A stretch of 64,000 nucleotides of DNA, taken from NCBI RefSeq assembly GCF_018324205.1, contig NZ_AP023356.1, positions 186,001-250,000 of the forward strand, read 5' to 3'. Source of the stretch: Actinoplanes ianthinogenes (GTDB lineage: Bacteria; Actinomycetota; Actinomycetes; Mycobacteriales; Micromonosporaceae). The notes under the pieces were generated by a model. It searched no databases and was not told the origin of the DNA. It saw nothing but the letters and a program-made list of their open reading frames with translations. The translations under genes were made by a program, and so were the position numbers. This document shows, in pieces, positions 35,065-43,765 of this stretch; the first letter of the stretch is position 1; every line of letters begins with the position of its first letter.

Positions 35065-37705
35065 GTCTGCGGGACCGGGCGGCCTGGTACTCACACCCGG
35101 CCGCCTGGAACGCCCCGGCCGTCGCCCGCACCCGCTCGTCGTCCCCGGCGAGCAGGGCCCCGGCCCGGTCCACGAGGGCCGCCGCCACCGGGTTCCCGGT
35201 CACGATCTCCCGGGCCGCCGCGATCCGCTCCGCGGCCCGCGGGTGCCGGGCCAGCACGGCCGCCTCGGCGCGCAGCGCGACGTACCAGTGCAGCCAGATC
35301 CAGGTGACCCACTTCCAGACCTCGTCCGGCTCCGGGGCGAGCCGGTCGGCCGCCTCGGCGAACCGGTCCTGGTCGAGCAGCCGGATCGCGTCGAAGACCG
35401 CGCCGTAGCCGTACGTGCACTCCGGCGTCACGCCCATCGTCGCCAGCACGCCGAGCCACCGCTCCCGCTCGTCCTCGGCGCCGCGCAGCCCGTGCACCAT
35501 GGCGACCGCGGCCGCCGCCGGGGCGAGCGCCGACTTGGCCGGGCGGCCGGCCCGCTGCCAGGACTCCAGGAACCGCTCACCGTGCCGCAGCGCCGCGTCG
35601 GCGTCGCCCGCGAGCGCCTCGGTCACCACCAGCCAGCAGGTCCCCCGGTGTCCGACTTCGGTCATCAGCGGATGGTCGGCGAGCTGCCGCCCGGACCGCC
35701 GCGCGCCGGGCAGGTCACCGGCGCCGAGCGCGGTCTCGGTGGCCATGCCGAGCGCGTCGAGCACCTCGTGCGCGGCGGCCGGGGTGTCCGGGGCGGCGGC
35801 CAGCAGGACGATCCGCTTGCGGGCGGTGGCCGCGGTGCCGAACGTGTCGCCGGCCCAGCACCGCGCACCGATCAGCGCGTCGAGCGCGGCCGACTCGGCG
35901 AGCGGGTCGCCGAGGCGGTGGGCGAGCTCGACGGCCCGTTCGGCGCGGGCCACCGTCTCCGGTACGTCGTTGTCGGCCGGCCCCTGCGCCGCCCCGAACG
36001 CGTCACTGAGCACCCCGGCCTCGGCCAGCGCCACCGCGGCCCGCGCGGCCGGATCCTCCCCGGCCAGCCCGCGCGCCCGCTCGACCAGCTCGACGGTCTC
36101 CTGCCGGGCCGGCAACCGCTCGAACTTGCCCCAGAACCGGTGCGTGGTGGTGGCCGCGGTGGCCAGGTCGCACGCGGCGGCCGCCGGGTCGGGGGTGATC
36201 TCGGCGGCAGCGAGCAGGTAGCGGTAGGTGTCGTCGCCGCGGATCCGGCAGCCGGCGACGGCGGCGGCCTGGCGGTACATCTCGGCGGCCTCGGCCGGAT
36301 CGGGGGCCAGGGCGGCGGCCTGCTCGAAGCGGATCTGCGATTCGGAGGCGAGTTTGCGGGCGAAGGTGAGCTCGGCGAGTTTCCGGGTCAGGGGGTAGTC
36401 GTCAGACCATGCCTGCGCGGCTCTCAGGTCGTCGGCGACAGCGTCGAACCGCACACGCCAGCCGTACCCGAAATTTCGTATTTCATCGGCCTCAAGCGTG
36501 CACCACCGCAAGTGCCGGGCGCGGGCCTCCTCCCACTCCCCCACGGCGGTCAACTGCTCGTTTCCGTACTGCCGGATGGTCTCCAACAGCCGGAATTCCG
36601 TCCCGGACGACGGCACGACGACCAGCAGGCTCTGCTCTGCCAGCCGGGCCAGCCCGTCCGCGGTGGCCCCGGCCACCGACGCGGCCGCCTCCAGGGTGAA
36701 CGGCGAGACGAACACCGACAGCCGCCGCAACAGCGCCTGATCCTCCGGCGCCAGCAACGCGTGACTCCAGTCCAGCGCCGCACGGACCGACCGATGCCGC
36801 TCATCGGTCCGCGACCCGCCCTCCAGCATCCGCAGCGGATCCGCCAGCCCGGCCGTCAGCCCGTCCAGCCCGAGCGTCGGCCACCGCGCCGCGGCGAGCT
36901 CGATCGCCAGCGCCATCCCGTCCAGCCGGGCGCAGAACGCGGCGATCGGATCCCGCAACGCCTGGTTCGGCGGCCAGCTCGCCGCCGCGGCCCGGTCCAT
37001 GAACAGCGCCACCGCGTCCGACTCGCCGCCACCGTCCAGCGAGAGCGGCGGCACCGGGTACACCCGCTCGAACGGCACCATCAGCCGCGCCCGGCTGGTC
37101 GCCAGCACCGTGACACCCGGGCAGGTCGACAGCAGTCGCTCCAGGAACGGCGCGACACCGTCCCGGACCTGCTCGCAGTTGTCCAGCACGAGCAGCACGT
37201 CCCGGTCGGCGAGAGCGTCCACGACCGACTCGGTCATCGCCCGGCCGAGCTGCTCGCCGATGCCCATCGCGGCGGCCACCGCCGCCGCGACCACGCACGG
37301 CCCGGGGCCGGTGACCGGGACCAGGTCGACGAACCAGACGCCGTCCGGGTAGTCCCCGCCGATCTCCCCGGCGACCGCCAGCGCGAGCCGGGTCTTGCCG
37401 ACCCCGCCCGGCCCGACCGCGGTGACCTGCCGGTGCGCCGTGAGCATCGCGGTGAGTGCGGCACGCTCGGCGGCCCGGCCGACGAAGGAGGTCAGTGGGA
37501 GCGGCAGCGACCTGGCCGGCGCTTTCGAGAAGGCGGCGAGGGCGCGACGGTCGGTGACGTCCAGTTTGCGCAGCAGGGCGGAGACGTGACTCTCCACGGT
37601 GCGCACCGAGATGAACAGCTTCGCCGCGATCTCGGCGTTGCTCAGATGCTGCCCGACCAGGGACAACACCTCGGCCTCACGCGACGAGACGTCTGCGGCA
37701 GTCAT
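35021..37705 (-). CDS. LuxR HTH / NB-ARC STAND-type regulator
   Basis: Large regulator of 894 residues with an unusual order: the LuxR-type helix-turn-helix is at the N-terminus (about 5-60: SREAEVLSLVGQHLSNAEIA, then ISVRTVESHVSALLRKLDV), not the C-terminus. An NB-ARC ATPase follows with P-loop GPGGVGKT at 98-105 and Walker B VLLVLDNCEQV. A helical region with TPR-like repeats fills the remaining 500 residues. STAND regulators of this sort switch on when a ligand binds the repeat domain. The ATG at 37705 is adopted because the HTH begins directly after it. It diverges from the MFS gene at 37744, its most likely target. Confidence 0.87.
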   Translation of the reverse strand: MTAADVSSREAEVLSLVGQHLSNAEIAAKLFISVRTVESHVSALLRKLDVTDRRALAAFSKAPARSLPLPLTSFVGRAAERAALTAMLTAHRQVTAVGPGGVGKTRLALAVAGEIGGDYPDGVWFVDLVPVTGPGPCVVAAAVAAAMGIGEQLGRAMTESVVDALADRDVLLVLDNCEQVRDGVAPFLERLLSTCPGVTVLATSRARLMVPFERVYPVPPLSLDGGGESDAVALFMDRAAAASWPPNQALRDPIAAFCARLDGMALAIELAAARWPTLGLDGLTAGLADPLRMLEGGSRTDERHRSVRAALDWSHALLAPEDQALLRRLSVFVSPFTLEAAASVAGATADGLARLAEQSLLVVVPSSGTEFRLLETIRQYGNEQLTAVGEWEEARARHLRWCTLEADEIRNFGYGWRVRFDAVADDLRAAQAWSDDYPLTRKLAELTFARKLASESQIRFEQAAALAPDPAEAAEMYRQAAAVAGCRIRGDDTYRYLLAAAEITPDPAAAACDLATAATTTHRFWGKFERLPARQETVELVERARGLAGEDPAARAAVALAEAGVLSDAFGAAQGPADNDVPETVARAERAVELAHRLGDPLAESAALDALIGARCWAGDTFGTAATARKRIVLLAAAPDTPAAAHEVLDALGMATETALGAGDLPGARRSGRQLADHPLMTEVGHRGTCWLVVTEALAGDADAALRHGERFLESWQRAGRPAKSALAPAAAAVAMVHGLRGAEDERERWLGVLATMGVTPECTYGYGAVFDAIRLLDQDRFAEAADRLAPEPDEVWKWVTWIWLHWYVALRAEAAVLARHPRAAERIAAAREIVTGNPVAAALVDRAGALLAGDDERVRATAGAFQAAGCEYQAARSRRLSGSPAPAGSIRTG

Positions 37706-37743
37706 CCGGCCATTATCCGTGGTCGTCTCCGTGGCCGGTACCG

Positions 37744-38997
37744 ATGACCGCCGCCGTCCCGGACCGCCACCATCAGGGCATGCGTGAACTGCTGCGACAC
37801 CCCGTCTTCCCGGGACTGCTGATCTCCGCGCTCGGCGACGGCATGAGCATGGTGGCGGTCGCCTGGCTGGCCGTCCAGATCGCCCCGGACGCCCAGGTGG
37901 GCTCCTGGACCGGGCTGGCGGTTGCCGCGTACGCGCTGCCCGCCACACTCGGGGCCGCCGTGCTGTCCCGGTTCCTGCGCGGCCTGCGGGCCGCGCGGCT
38001 CGTCGCGGTGGACGCGACACTGCGGGCCGCGACACTCGGGGCGATCGCCTTCCTCGCGGTCACCGGCACGCTCAACCCCTTGGCGTACGTCCTGCTCCTG
38101 GCCGTCTCGTCGCTCCTGCACGCCTGGGGCAGCGCCGGCGCCTACACCCTGGTCGCCGAGCTGCTCCCGGACGAGCGGCGGGTGGCCGGCAACGCCCTGC
38201 TCTCCACGGTCACCCAGGCCGCCGTCGTGGTCGGCCCGGCCCTGGCCGGCGCGGTCGCCGGTCTCGTCGGCCCCGGCTGGGTGATCGGCGCCGACGCGGC
38301 CAGCTTCGCGGTCCTCGCCGTCGCCGCCTGGACCGTCCCGGCCCGCCGCGCCCACCAGGCCCCGCCGCCGAAGGAGTCCACCACCGGCGCCTGGCAGACC
38401 ATCCGCGAGCGTCCCCGCCTGCTCGGCCTGCTGCTGGTCACCATGGCGTTCTTCTTCCTCTACGGCCCGGTCGAGGTGGCCCTGCCGGTGCACGTCGCCG
38501 CGGACCTGCACGGTTCGGCCGGGCTGCTCGGGCTCTACTGGACCGTGTTCGGCGTCGGCGCCACGGTCGGCTCGCTCTGCGCCGGGCTGCTGGCGCGCTG
38601 GTCCCCCGCCGTCGTGGTGGCCGGCATCATCGTCGGCTGGGGCGCCGCGCTGGTCCCGCTGGGCCTGAGCGACGCGGTCTGGCCGGGCATGCTGGGGCTG
38701 GCGGCCGGTGGGCTGATCTACGGGCCGTACACGGCGATCTCCACCTCGCTGTTCCAGCGCGGCGCGCCGCCGGAGGCGCTCAGCCGGGTGCTGGCCGCCC
38801 GGTCGGCGCTGACCATCCCGGCCACCTCGCTGGGCACGCTGCTCGGCGGGCCGCTGGTGGCGTGGCTCGGCGGGCAGCTCACGCTGCTGGTGTCCGGGCT
38901 GCTCACGGTACTTCTCGGGGCGGGTGTCGCGGTGGCCGTGCGTCGGCGTTCCGTGGTGCGTTCCGTGGTCGCCACGGATGTGGCGCGACCCCGCTGA
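37744..38997 (+). CDS. Major facilitator superfamily exporter
   Basis: Permease of 417 residues with 12 predicted membrane helices. The N-terminal half has LLISALGDGMSMVAVAWLAVQIAPD, a typical entry for EntS/Bcr-like exporters, and the loop 2-3 region FLRGLRAARLVAVDATLRA. A cytoplasmic central loop (PARRAHQAPPPKEST) separates the halves. ATG 37744 is used; ATG 37780 (MRELLRH) would fit the family start as well and has AGGG just upstream. It diverges from the LuxR/NB-ARC regulator at 37705, with 38 bases between, so both share one regulatory region. Substrate unknown. Confidence 0.88.
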   Translation: MTAAVPDRHHQGMRELLRHPVFPGLLISALGDGMSMVAVAWLAVQIAPDAQVGSWTGLAVAAYALPATLGAAVLSRFLRGLRAARLVAVDATLRAATLGAIAFLAVTGTLNPLAYVLLLAVSSLLHAWGSAGAYTLVAELLPDERRVAGNALLSTVTQAAVVVGPALAGAVAGLVGPGWVIGADAASFAVLAVAAWTVPARRAHQAPPPKESTTGAWQTIRERPRLLGLLLVTMAFFFLYGPVEVALPVHVAADLHGSAGLLGLYWTVFGVGATVGSLCAGLLARWSPAVVVAGIIVGWGAALVPLGLSDAVWPGMLGLAAGGLIYGPYTAISTSLFQRGAPPEALSRVLAARSALTIPATSLGTLLGGPLVAWLGGQLTLLVSGLLTVLLGAGVAVAVRRRSVVRSVVATDVARPR

Positions 38998-39039
38998 CCG
39001 CGAAGCTGAACGCATCGAACTTCCACGAAGCGAGGGATC

Positions 39040-39378
39040 ATGACTCAGGGAATCAAGACCGTACTGCACTCGGTGTCCGACCTGGACGCGGCGAAGGGGC
39101 TCTACAGCGTGCTGCTCGGCATCGCGCCGCAGACCGACACGGCGTACTACGTCGGCTTCGACATCGGCGCTCAGCACATCGGGCTGCTGCCGGCCAAGGA
39201 CGGCGTGACCCCGCCGGTCGCGTACTGGGAGGTCACCGACATCGAGGCGAAGGTGTCCGAGCTGACCGCGGCCGGCGCCACCCTCCAGGAGAAGCCCCAC
39301 GACGTCGGCGGCGGGCGCCTGATCGCCACGGTCACCGACCCGGACGGCACGGTCATCGGCCTGCTCCAGGACAGCTGA
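39040..39378 (+). CDS. VOC-family (glyoxalase-like) protein
   Basis: Small metalloprotein-fold protein of 112 residues with the vicinal-oxygen-chelate pattern: TVLHSVSDLDAAKGLYSVLLG at the start, an internal repeat strand ITD-like VAYWEVTDIEAKVSELTAAG, and the ending VTDPDGTVIGLLQ, which is the most conserved VOC signature. The metal-ligand His and Glu positions appear as H10 and a weakly conserved acidic residue, so activity is uncertain. Such proteins may be dioxygenases, isomerases or antibiotic-binding proteins. The MFS gene ends 42 bases upstream and may share its transcript. Confidence 0.85.
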   Translation: MTQGIKTVLHSVSDLDAAKGLYSVLLGIAPQTDTAYYVGFDIGAQHIGLLPAKDGVTPPVAYWEVTDIEAKVSELTAAGATLQEKPHDVGGGRLIATVTDPDGTVIGLLQDS

Positions 39379-39386
39379 CCATCGGC

Positions 39387-39413
39387 TGGTGGGGCCGCCG
39401 GGCGGCCCCACCA
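39387..39413 (+). terminator. Hairpin terminator after the VOC gene
   Basis: TGGTGGGGCC pairs with GGCCCCACCA around a GC-rich loop (GCCGGGC), nine bases after the VOC stop codon; a TCTCTC tract follows. It ends the transcript before the PHP gene at 39435. Confidence 0.65.
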
Positions 39414-39434
39414 TCTCTCGCTATCGTGATCATC

Positions 39435-40279
39435 ATGGCGATGCCGGCGGACAGTCACGTGCACAGCGAATTCTCCTGGGACACCGTGCTCGGCTCGATG
39501 GAACGCTCCTGCGAACGAGCCGTCGCCATCGGCCTCCCGGCCATCGTCTTCACCGAGCACGTCGACCACACCCGCTGGACGGTACCGACCACCGGGCCGT
39601 ATGCCAGCAAGGAACTGACCGCCGCCGCCGACCCGGACGGCCTGATCACCCCACCGGCATTCGACGCGCCCGGCTACCTGGAAACGATCGACCGCTGCCG
39701 CACCCGCTTCCCCGAGCTGCGCATCCTGACCGGCCTGGAGGTCGGCGAACCCCACTGGCACGCCGCCCAGTGCGCCGACATCCTCACCACCGGCACCTTC
39801 GACCGCGTCCTGGGCTCCCTGCACTGCCTCCCGGACGGCGACGGTTTCGCCGAACCGTGGGCGCTCTTCCCCCACCGCGACCCCGCCGACCTGGTCCGCG
39901 AGTACCTCACCGAGATCCCGAAGATGGTCGCCACCGACGCACCGTTCACGGTCCTGGCCCACATCGACTACCCGCTGCGCTTCTGGCCCGCCGACCGCGC
40001 CGGCGCATTCGCCCCCGAGTCTTTCGAAGACCATTTCCGCCACGCCCTGCGCGCCACCGCGGCGTCCGGCCGCGCCCTGGAGATCAACACCCGGATCCCC
40101 TGGACCCGACGATTCTCCGCTGGTGGCACGAGGAGGGCGGCCAAGCCGTCAGCTTCGGCAGCGACGCCCACCGCCCCGAACTGGTGGCCCACGGCTTCCC
40201 GGAAGCCGCCGCCCTGGCCGAGGCACACGGCTTCCGCCCGGGCCGCCATCCCCACGACCTATGGCCAAGATCAAACTAA
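39435..40279 (+). pseudogene. PHP-domain phosphoesterase gene, frameshifted
   Basis: The frame starting MAMPADSHVHSEFSW has the PHP metal-binding HxH (His8, His10), FTEHVDHT, then GLEVGEPHWH, VLGSLHCLP and VLAHIDYPLRF, ending in ALEINTRIP. Here the frame changes: the C-terminal part, TILRWWHEEGGQAVSFGSDAHRP through GFRPGRHPHDLW, is in another frame to the TAA at 40279. Adding one C to the run at 40097-40100 (CCCC to CCCCC) joins both parts as NTRIPLDPTILRW. The protein would be histidinol-phosphatase-like (about 280 residues). The final metal-binding DAH is beyond the break, so the truncated product should be inactive. A homopolymer sequencing error is equally possible. Confidence 0.82.
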
Positions 40280-40289
40280 CCCCCATTTC

Positions 40290-40384
40290 GTACGCTCTCG
40301 CCCCCGGACAAGCACACCAGCCCCGTCCCGTGGCTAAAGCGCACGGGACGGGGCTGGTGCGGTTGTCCGGGGGCGAGAGCGTAC
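40290..40384. terminator. 43-bp near-perfect inverted repeat between convergent genes
   Basis: The left arm (40290-40332) and right arm (40342-40384) pair over 43 positions with only two mismatches, around a 9-base loop GCTAAAGCG. The arms begin GTACGCTCTCGCCCCCGGAC and end GCCCCGTCCCGTG. Flanking ATTT/AAAT extends the pairing with a bulge. It lies between the convergent PHP gene (ends 40279) and the regulator gene (ends 40427) and can act as a bidirectional terminator. It is much longer than the other terminators in this window (12-16 bp). Confidence 0.8.
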
Positions 40385-40426
40385 AAATCGGGAATCGGCG
40401 CGGGAAGCGGTCTTGCGTGGAGAGCG

Positions 40427-41494
40427 TCAGCCGGCGGTCAGTTGGTTGCCCAGGTGGGTTCGGTGGTAGCGGAGGCGGCGGCCGGTTCGCTCGGGGGTGA
40501 TCAGGCCGGCGTCCCGGAGGGTGGTGAGGTGGTGGGAGGCGGTGGCGGGGGCCAGGTTCAGGAGGGCGGCTACCTCGCCGGTGCTGGCCGGGGTGGTCAG
40601 CAGGGTGAGTACGGCGGCTCGGGTGGGGCCGAGCAGGGCGGACAGGGCGGCGGCCGGTGGGGGCGGCGGGGACCAGAGGTTGCCGTAGCCGGCGGGGGCA
40701 TACCAGAGGGCGCGGCCGCCGGCGGAGCCGGCTTGCGGGCGGGGGCCGGTCGAGACGGGGCGCGGATCAGGGGTGGTGGAGCCGGCTTGCGGGCGGGGGC
40801 CGGGCGAGGCGGGGCGCGGGTCAGGGGTGGTGGAGCCGGTCATGGCGTATAGGTGGGGGCCGGCGAAGGCGGTGGGGAGCAGGGTCATCTCGAGGCCCGC
40901 GGCAGACCATTCGCCGGATTTATCGAGGTATTTCAGGAGCAGCGCGGAACCGTCCCAGCCGAGCATGGGGTGGAGGCCGCTGACCATCGTGCGAGGGCTT
41001 CGCTCGGCGGCCACCCGGACGCGCGTGGCGATCTCGGCCTCCGCGGCGGCGCGCAGCCGGGACCACAGCGGGGCGATCGCGGTCGCGTGATATTCGCGGA
41101 TCTCCGCGATCAGCACGGCCAGCGCGACCTCCGGCGCGGACACGAACCGCGCGACCGGCGGCGGCGCCGACCCCACCCATCCGGCCGTGACCTGCTCCAC
41201 CACCTGATCCAGCGGCGTCGCCGCGATCACGGCCAGCTCGTCGTCGAGCGACGGCCGGGCCACCGCCGGGACCGGCGTCAGGAAGTCCGGCGCATGACCA
41301 CGGGGACCGCAGAGCACCGCCCGGAACGTCGGCAGCGACCGCAACCCCGCCGTCACCCGCGCCGACCAGTCCGGGCGCACCCACCCGGCCCCTCCCCCAC
41401 GCAGCGCGAACACGCTCGCCACCAGCTCCGCCATCGGCGAGTGCGCAAACCGTAACCCGGCCAGGTCGGCCGCCCCGAACTCCCACGCAATCAC
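40427..41494 (-). CDS. ArsR-type regulator with DUF5937-like domain and repeat insert
   Basis: Protein of 355 residues and paralogue of the regulator at 19083. The N-terminal domain begins FGAADLAGLRFAHSPMAELVASV. The C-terminal winged helix reads AAVLTLLTTPASTGEVAALL, then APATASHHLTTLRDAGL with the wing RTGRRLRYHRTHL. Between them is a Pro/Gly-rich insert made of an 18-residue unit (GSTTPDPRPASPGPRPQA) repeated, encoded by two exact-length 54-bp units at 40724-40831; this insert is absent from the paralogue. It diverges from the aldo/keto reductase gene at 41560, its likely target. GTG at 41494 is the start. Confidence 0.85.
   Translation of the reverse strand: MIAWEFGAADLAGLRFAHSPMAELVASVFALRGGGAGWVRPDWSARVTAGLRSLPTFRAVLCGPRGHAPDFLTPVPAVARPSLDDELAVIAATPLDQVVEQVTAGWVGSAPPPVARFVSAPEVALAVLIAEIREYHATAIAPLWSRLRAAAEAEIATRVRVAAERSPRTMVSGLHPMLGWDGSALLLKYLDKSGEWSAAGLEMTLLPTAFAGPHLYAMTGSTTPDPRPASPGPRPQAGSTTPDPRPVSTGPRPQAGSAGGRALWYAPAGYGNLWSPPPPPAAALSALLGPTRAAVLTLLTTPASTGEVAALLNLAPATASHHLTTLRDAGLITPERTGRRLRYHRTHLGNQLTAG
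40724..40831. repeat. 54-bp tandem repeat inside the ArsR-type gene
   Basis: Two head-to-tail 54-bp units starting GGAGCCGGCTTGCGGGCGGG at 40724 and 40778, with a third partial start (GGAGCCGG) at 40832. The period is a multiple of three, so the frame is kept and 18 residues are duplicated. Likely recent expansion by slippage or unequal recombination. Confidence 0.9.
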
Positions 41495-41559
41495 GGGACC
41501 ATTCGAGCACGGTCGAACGAATGCCGGCCAGCGTGCCGGGGCGCCTACCGTCCCCGGGC

Positions 41560-42528
41560 ATGGAGTACACCCGTCTCGGCCGGACCGGGCTGACCGTCAG
41601 CCGCCTCTGTCTCGGCACCATGAACTTCGGCTGGCAGATCGACGAGGAGGCGGCCCACGCCGTCCTCGACCACGCGTTCGGCGCGGGGATCACCTTCGTC
41701 GACACCGCGAACATGTACGGCCGCCAGGACGGCGACGGCCTCAGCGAGCGGATCATCGGCAGCTGGCTGGCGAAGACCGGCACGCGAGACCGGATCGTGC
41801 TGGCCACCAAGGTCTACGCGCCGATGTCCGACGACCCGAACGACCGTGGCCTGTCCGCCCGCAACATCATCGCGTCCTGCGAGGCGTCGCTGCGCCGGCT
41901 CGGCGTGGAGTGGATCGACCTGTTCCAGATGCACCACATCGACCGCGGCACGCCGTGGGAGGAGATCTGGCAGGCGATGGAGACGCTCACCGCGCAGGGC
42001 AAGATCCGGTACGCCGGGTCGTCGAACTTCGCCGGCTGGCACCTGGCCCGCGCCCAGGCCGCCGCCGATCGCCGCAACTTCCTCGGCCTGGTCAGCGAGC
42101 AGTGCAAATACAATCTGGTCACCCGGCACGTCGAGTTGGAGGTGCTGCCGGCCGCGGCGGAGCTGGGGATCGGCATCCTGCCGTACTCGCCGCTGCACTT
42201 CGGTGCCCTCTCCGGCGCTCTGCGCAAGCAGCGGGACGGCGTTGCGGGGCGCAGCGTCCTGCACGCCGCCGACCGGGTCGAGCCGCACCGCGCCGCGATC
42301 CAGCGGTTCGAGGATCTCTGCGACGAGCTGGGCGCGGCGCCGACGGCGGTGGCGATCGGCTGGCTGCTGTCCCGGCCGGAGGTGACCGCCCCGATCCTCG
42401 GTCCCCGCACCCCCGAGCAGCTGGACGTCCCGGTCGAGCCACTGCCCGCCGACGTGCTGGCCCGGCTCGACGAGATCTTCCCGCCGATCGGCAACGGCGG
42501 CCCCGCCCCGGAGGCCTGGGCCTGGTAG
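41560..42528 (+). CDS. Aldo/keto reductase
   Basis: NADPH-dependent carbonyl reductase of 322 residues with a TIM barrel. The catalytic tetrad is visible: Asp48 (GITFVDTANMYG), Tyr53 in the same motif, Lys84 (IVLATKVYAP), and a His in LFQMHHIDRGTPWEE. The later NADPH-binding loop is ATAVAIGWLLSRPEVTAPILGPRTPEQL. The N-terminal MEYTRLGRTGLTVSRLCLGTMNFG (quoted in parts) is typical of the AKR11/AKR13-like group (formerly YajO/YhdN). The ATG at 41560 aligns with this conserved start. It diverges from the ArsR-type regulator at 41494. Confidence 0.92.
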   Translation: MEYTRLGRTGLTVSRLCLGTMNFGWQIDEEAAHAVLDHAFGAGITFVDTANMYGRQDGDGLSERIIGSWLAKTGTRDRIVLATKVYAPMSDDPNDRGLSARNIIASCEASLRRLGVEWIDLFQMHHIDRGTPWEEIWQAMETLTAQGKIRYAGSSNFAGWHLARAQAAADRRNFLGLVSEQCKYNLVTRHVELEVLPAAAELGIGILPYSPLHFGALSGALRKQRDGVAGRSVLHAADRVEPHRAAIQRFEDLCDELGAAPTAVAIGWLLSRPEVTAPILGPRTPEQLDVPVEPLPADVLARLDEIFPPIGNGGPAPEAWAW

Positions 42529-42533
42529 CCCGG

Positions 42534-43082
42534 TCACGTCAGGGCGAGCAGGAAGCGGAAGAAGTGTGGGTCGAAGCGGGCCGGGTCGGCCCCGGCCAGT
42601 TCCTCGCGTGACCACCATCGGACACCGCGGAACTCCCCCGGGTCCGGCCGCAGCTCCTCCTCGCCGGTGCACGCCAGGACGAACCACAGCGAGACGTCGG
42701 TGTGCCGTTCGACGGCGCCGACCGTACCGGTGACCGTCAGGAAGATCGGCGACCGCGACAGACCCGCGGGCCCGAGCCCGAGCTCCTCCTCGATCTCGCG
42801 CCGCGCGGTCAGGGCGGGGTCCTCCCCCGGCTCGACGTGCCCGCCGGGCGGCAGCCACAGCCCGGCCTTGAGGTGGTCGACGAGCAGCACCCGGCCGTCC
42901 GCCGCGACCGGCACCACGTACGACACCAAGTGCTGGGGCGGCGAGGCGGGCGGGATGCGGCGGAACACGTCGTCGGTGCCGCTGAGCCAGTCCAGGACCA
43001 GCGCCCGGTGAACCGCCGCCAGCTCGTCGACCGGCTCGATCGCCGCCACCATCCCGTGCACCACCGCGACCGTCTCCAGCAT
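42534..43082 (-). CDS. NUDIX hydrolase
   Basis: Pyrophosphohydrolase of 182 residues. The Nudix box GX5EX7REUXEEXGU is complete: GGHVEPGEDPALTARREIEEELG at about 80-102 (given here in positions, with glutamates 98, 99 and 100 as metal ligands). An N-terminal 45-residue helical extension precedes the fold. The domain is closest to the ADP-ribose/NADH-type or dGTP-type members; substrate is not predictable. It converges with the aldo/keto reductase gene, ending five bases from it, and diverges from the SUKH gene at 43176. Confidence 0.9.
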   Translation of the reverse strand: MLETVAVVHGMVAAIEPVDELAAVHRALVLDWLSGTDDVFRRIPPASPPQHLVSYVVPVAADGRVLLVDHLKAGLWLPPGGHVEPGEDPALTARREIEEELGLGPAGLSRSPIFLTVTGTVGAVERHTDVSLWFVLACTGEEELRPDPGEFRGVRWWSREELAGADPARFDPHFFRFLLALT

Positions 43083-43175
43083 CCGGGAATGCTCCCACGA
43101 TCACCGCCGCGTCTGTGCCACCAGGTGCGAAAACCTTGTGAGCCGATCCGGCGGCCCGTCCGCGAGAATCGACGG

Positions 43176-43763
43176 GTGTCTACGGTTACGGGGTCGTGGA
43201 ATGTGATCACCGAGTTTCTGGGCGCGCACTGCCCGGACGTGCTCGCCCGGGTGCACGGGCCGGCCGGCGCCGTCGAGCTCCGCCTGGTCGAGCAGACCGT
43301 CGGCCGGCCGCTGCCGGACGATCTGGCCGACTGGTGGCGGCTCGCGGACGGGATGGACGGCGTGCTGATCCCGATGCTCTTCCGGCCGCTGTCGGCGACC
43401 GGGGCGCTGGGCGGCTACCGGACGATGATCGCGGCCGGATCGGAGGCGCCGGGATACGGCGGGCCGTCCTACCGCGAGCATCTCGCCGCGCCCGCCGGAA
43501 CGGTCTGCCGGCACGGTTTCTGGCTGCCGCAGTGGCTGCCGATCGCCACCGACCTCGGCACCCACCTGCTCTTCGTCGACCTGCGACCCGGCCCGGACTT
43601 CGGCTGCGTGAGCGGCATCGACGAGCACCGGGAGCACGACAACCGGCTCTGGCCGGACGTCGCCGCGATGCTCGCCGAGGTCGCCGCGGCCATGCGCGAC
43701 GGCACGCCGGTCCGCGGATACCTGCTGGAGGCCGGCGCGGACGGGATCCGCTGGGGCTGGTGA
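43176..43763 (+). CDS. SMI1/KNR4 (SUKH) family protein
   Basis: Protein of 195 residues. The SUKH pattern is clear: VELRLVEQTVGRPLPDDLADWWRLADGMDG (quoted in parts) at the start gives the family's G-x-x-LP-D/E-D segment, followed by LPQWLPIATDLGTHLLFVDLRPG and the C-terminal DNRLWPDVAAMLAEVAAAM. SUKH proteins are often immunity proteins or regulators; no toxin is encoded nearby. GTG 43176 begins the frame; no strong ribosome binding site is visible. It converges with the gene at 43766, leaving only two bases between stops. Confidence 0.8.
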   Translation: MSTVTGSWNVITEFLGAHCPDVLARVHGPAGAVELRLVEQTVGRPLPDDLADWWRLADGMDGVLIPMLFRPLSATGALGGYRTMIAAGSEAPGYGGPSYREHLAAPAGTVCRHGFWLPQWLPIATDLGTHLLFVDLRPGPDFGCVSGIDEHREHDNRLWPDVAAMLAEVAAAMRDGTPVRGYLLEAGADGIRWGW

Positions 43764-43765
43764 AC

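Noticed and set aside
34952..37747. Plus-strand frame of more than 900 codons opposite the LuxR/NB-ARC gene
   Set aside because: Antisense shadow; low complexity and no start signal.
39387..39413. GC-rich hairpin before the PHP gene as a riboswitch
   Set aside because: A simple stem directly after a stop codon, too small for an aptamer; a terminator explains it.
40724..40831. 54-bp repeat as a CRISPR-like array
   Set aside because: Units are contiguous with no spacers and lie in frame within a coding region.
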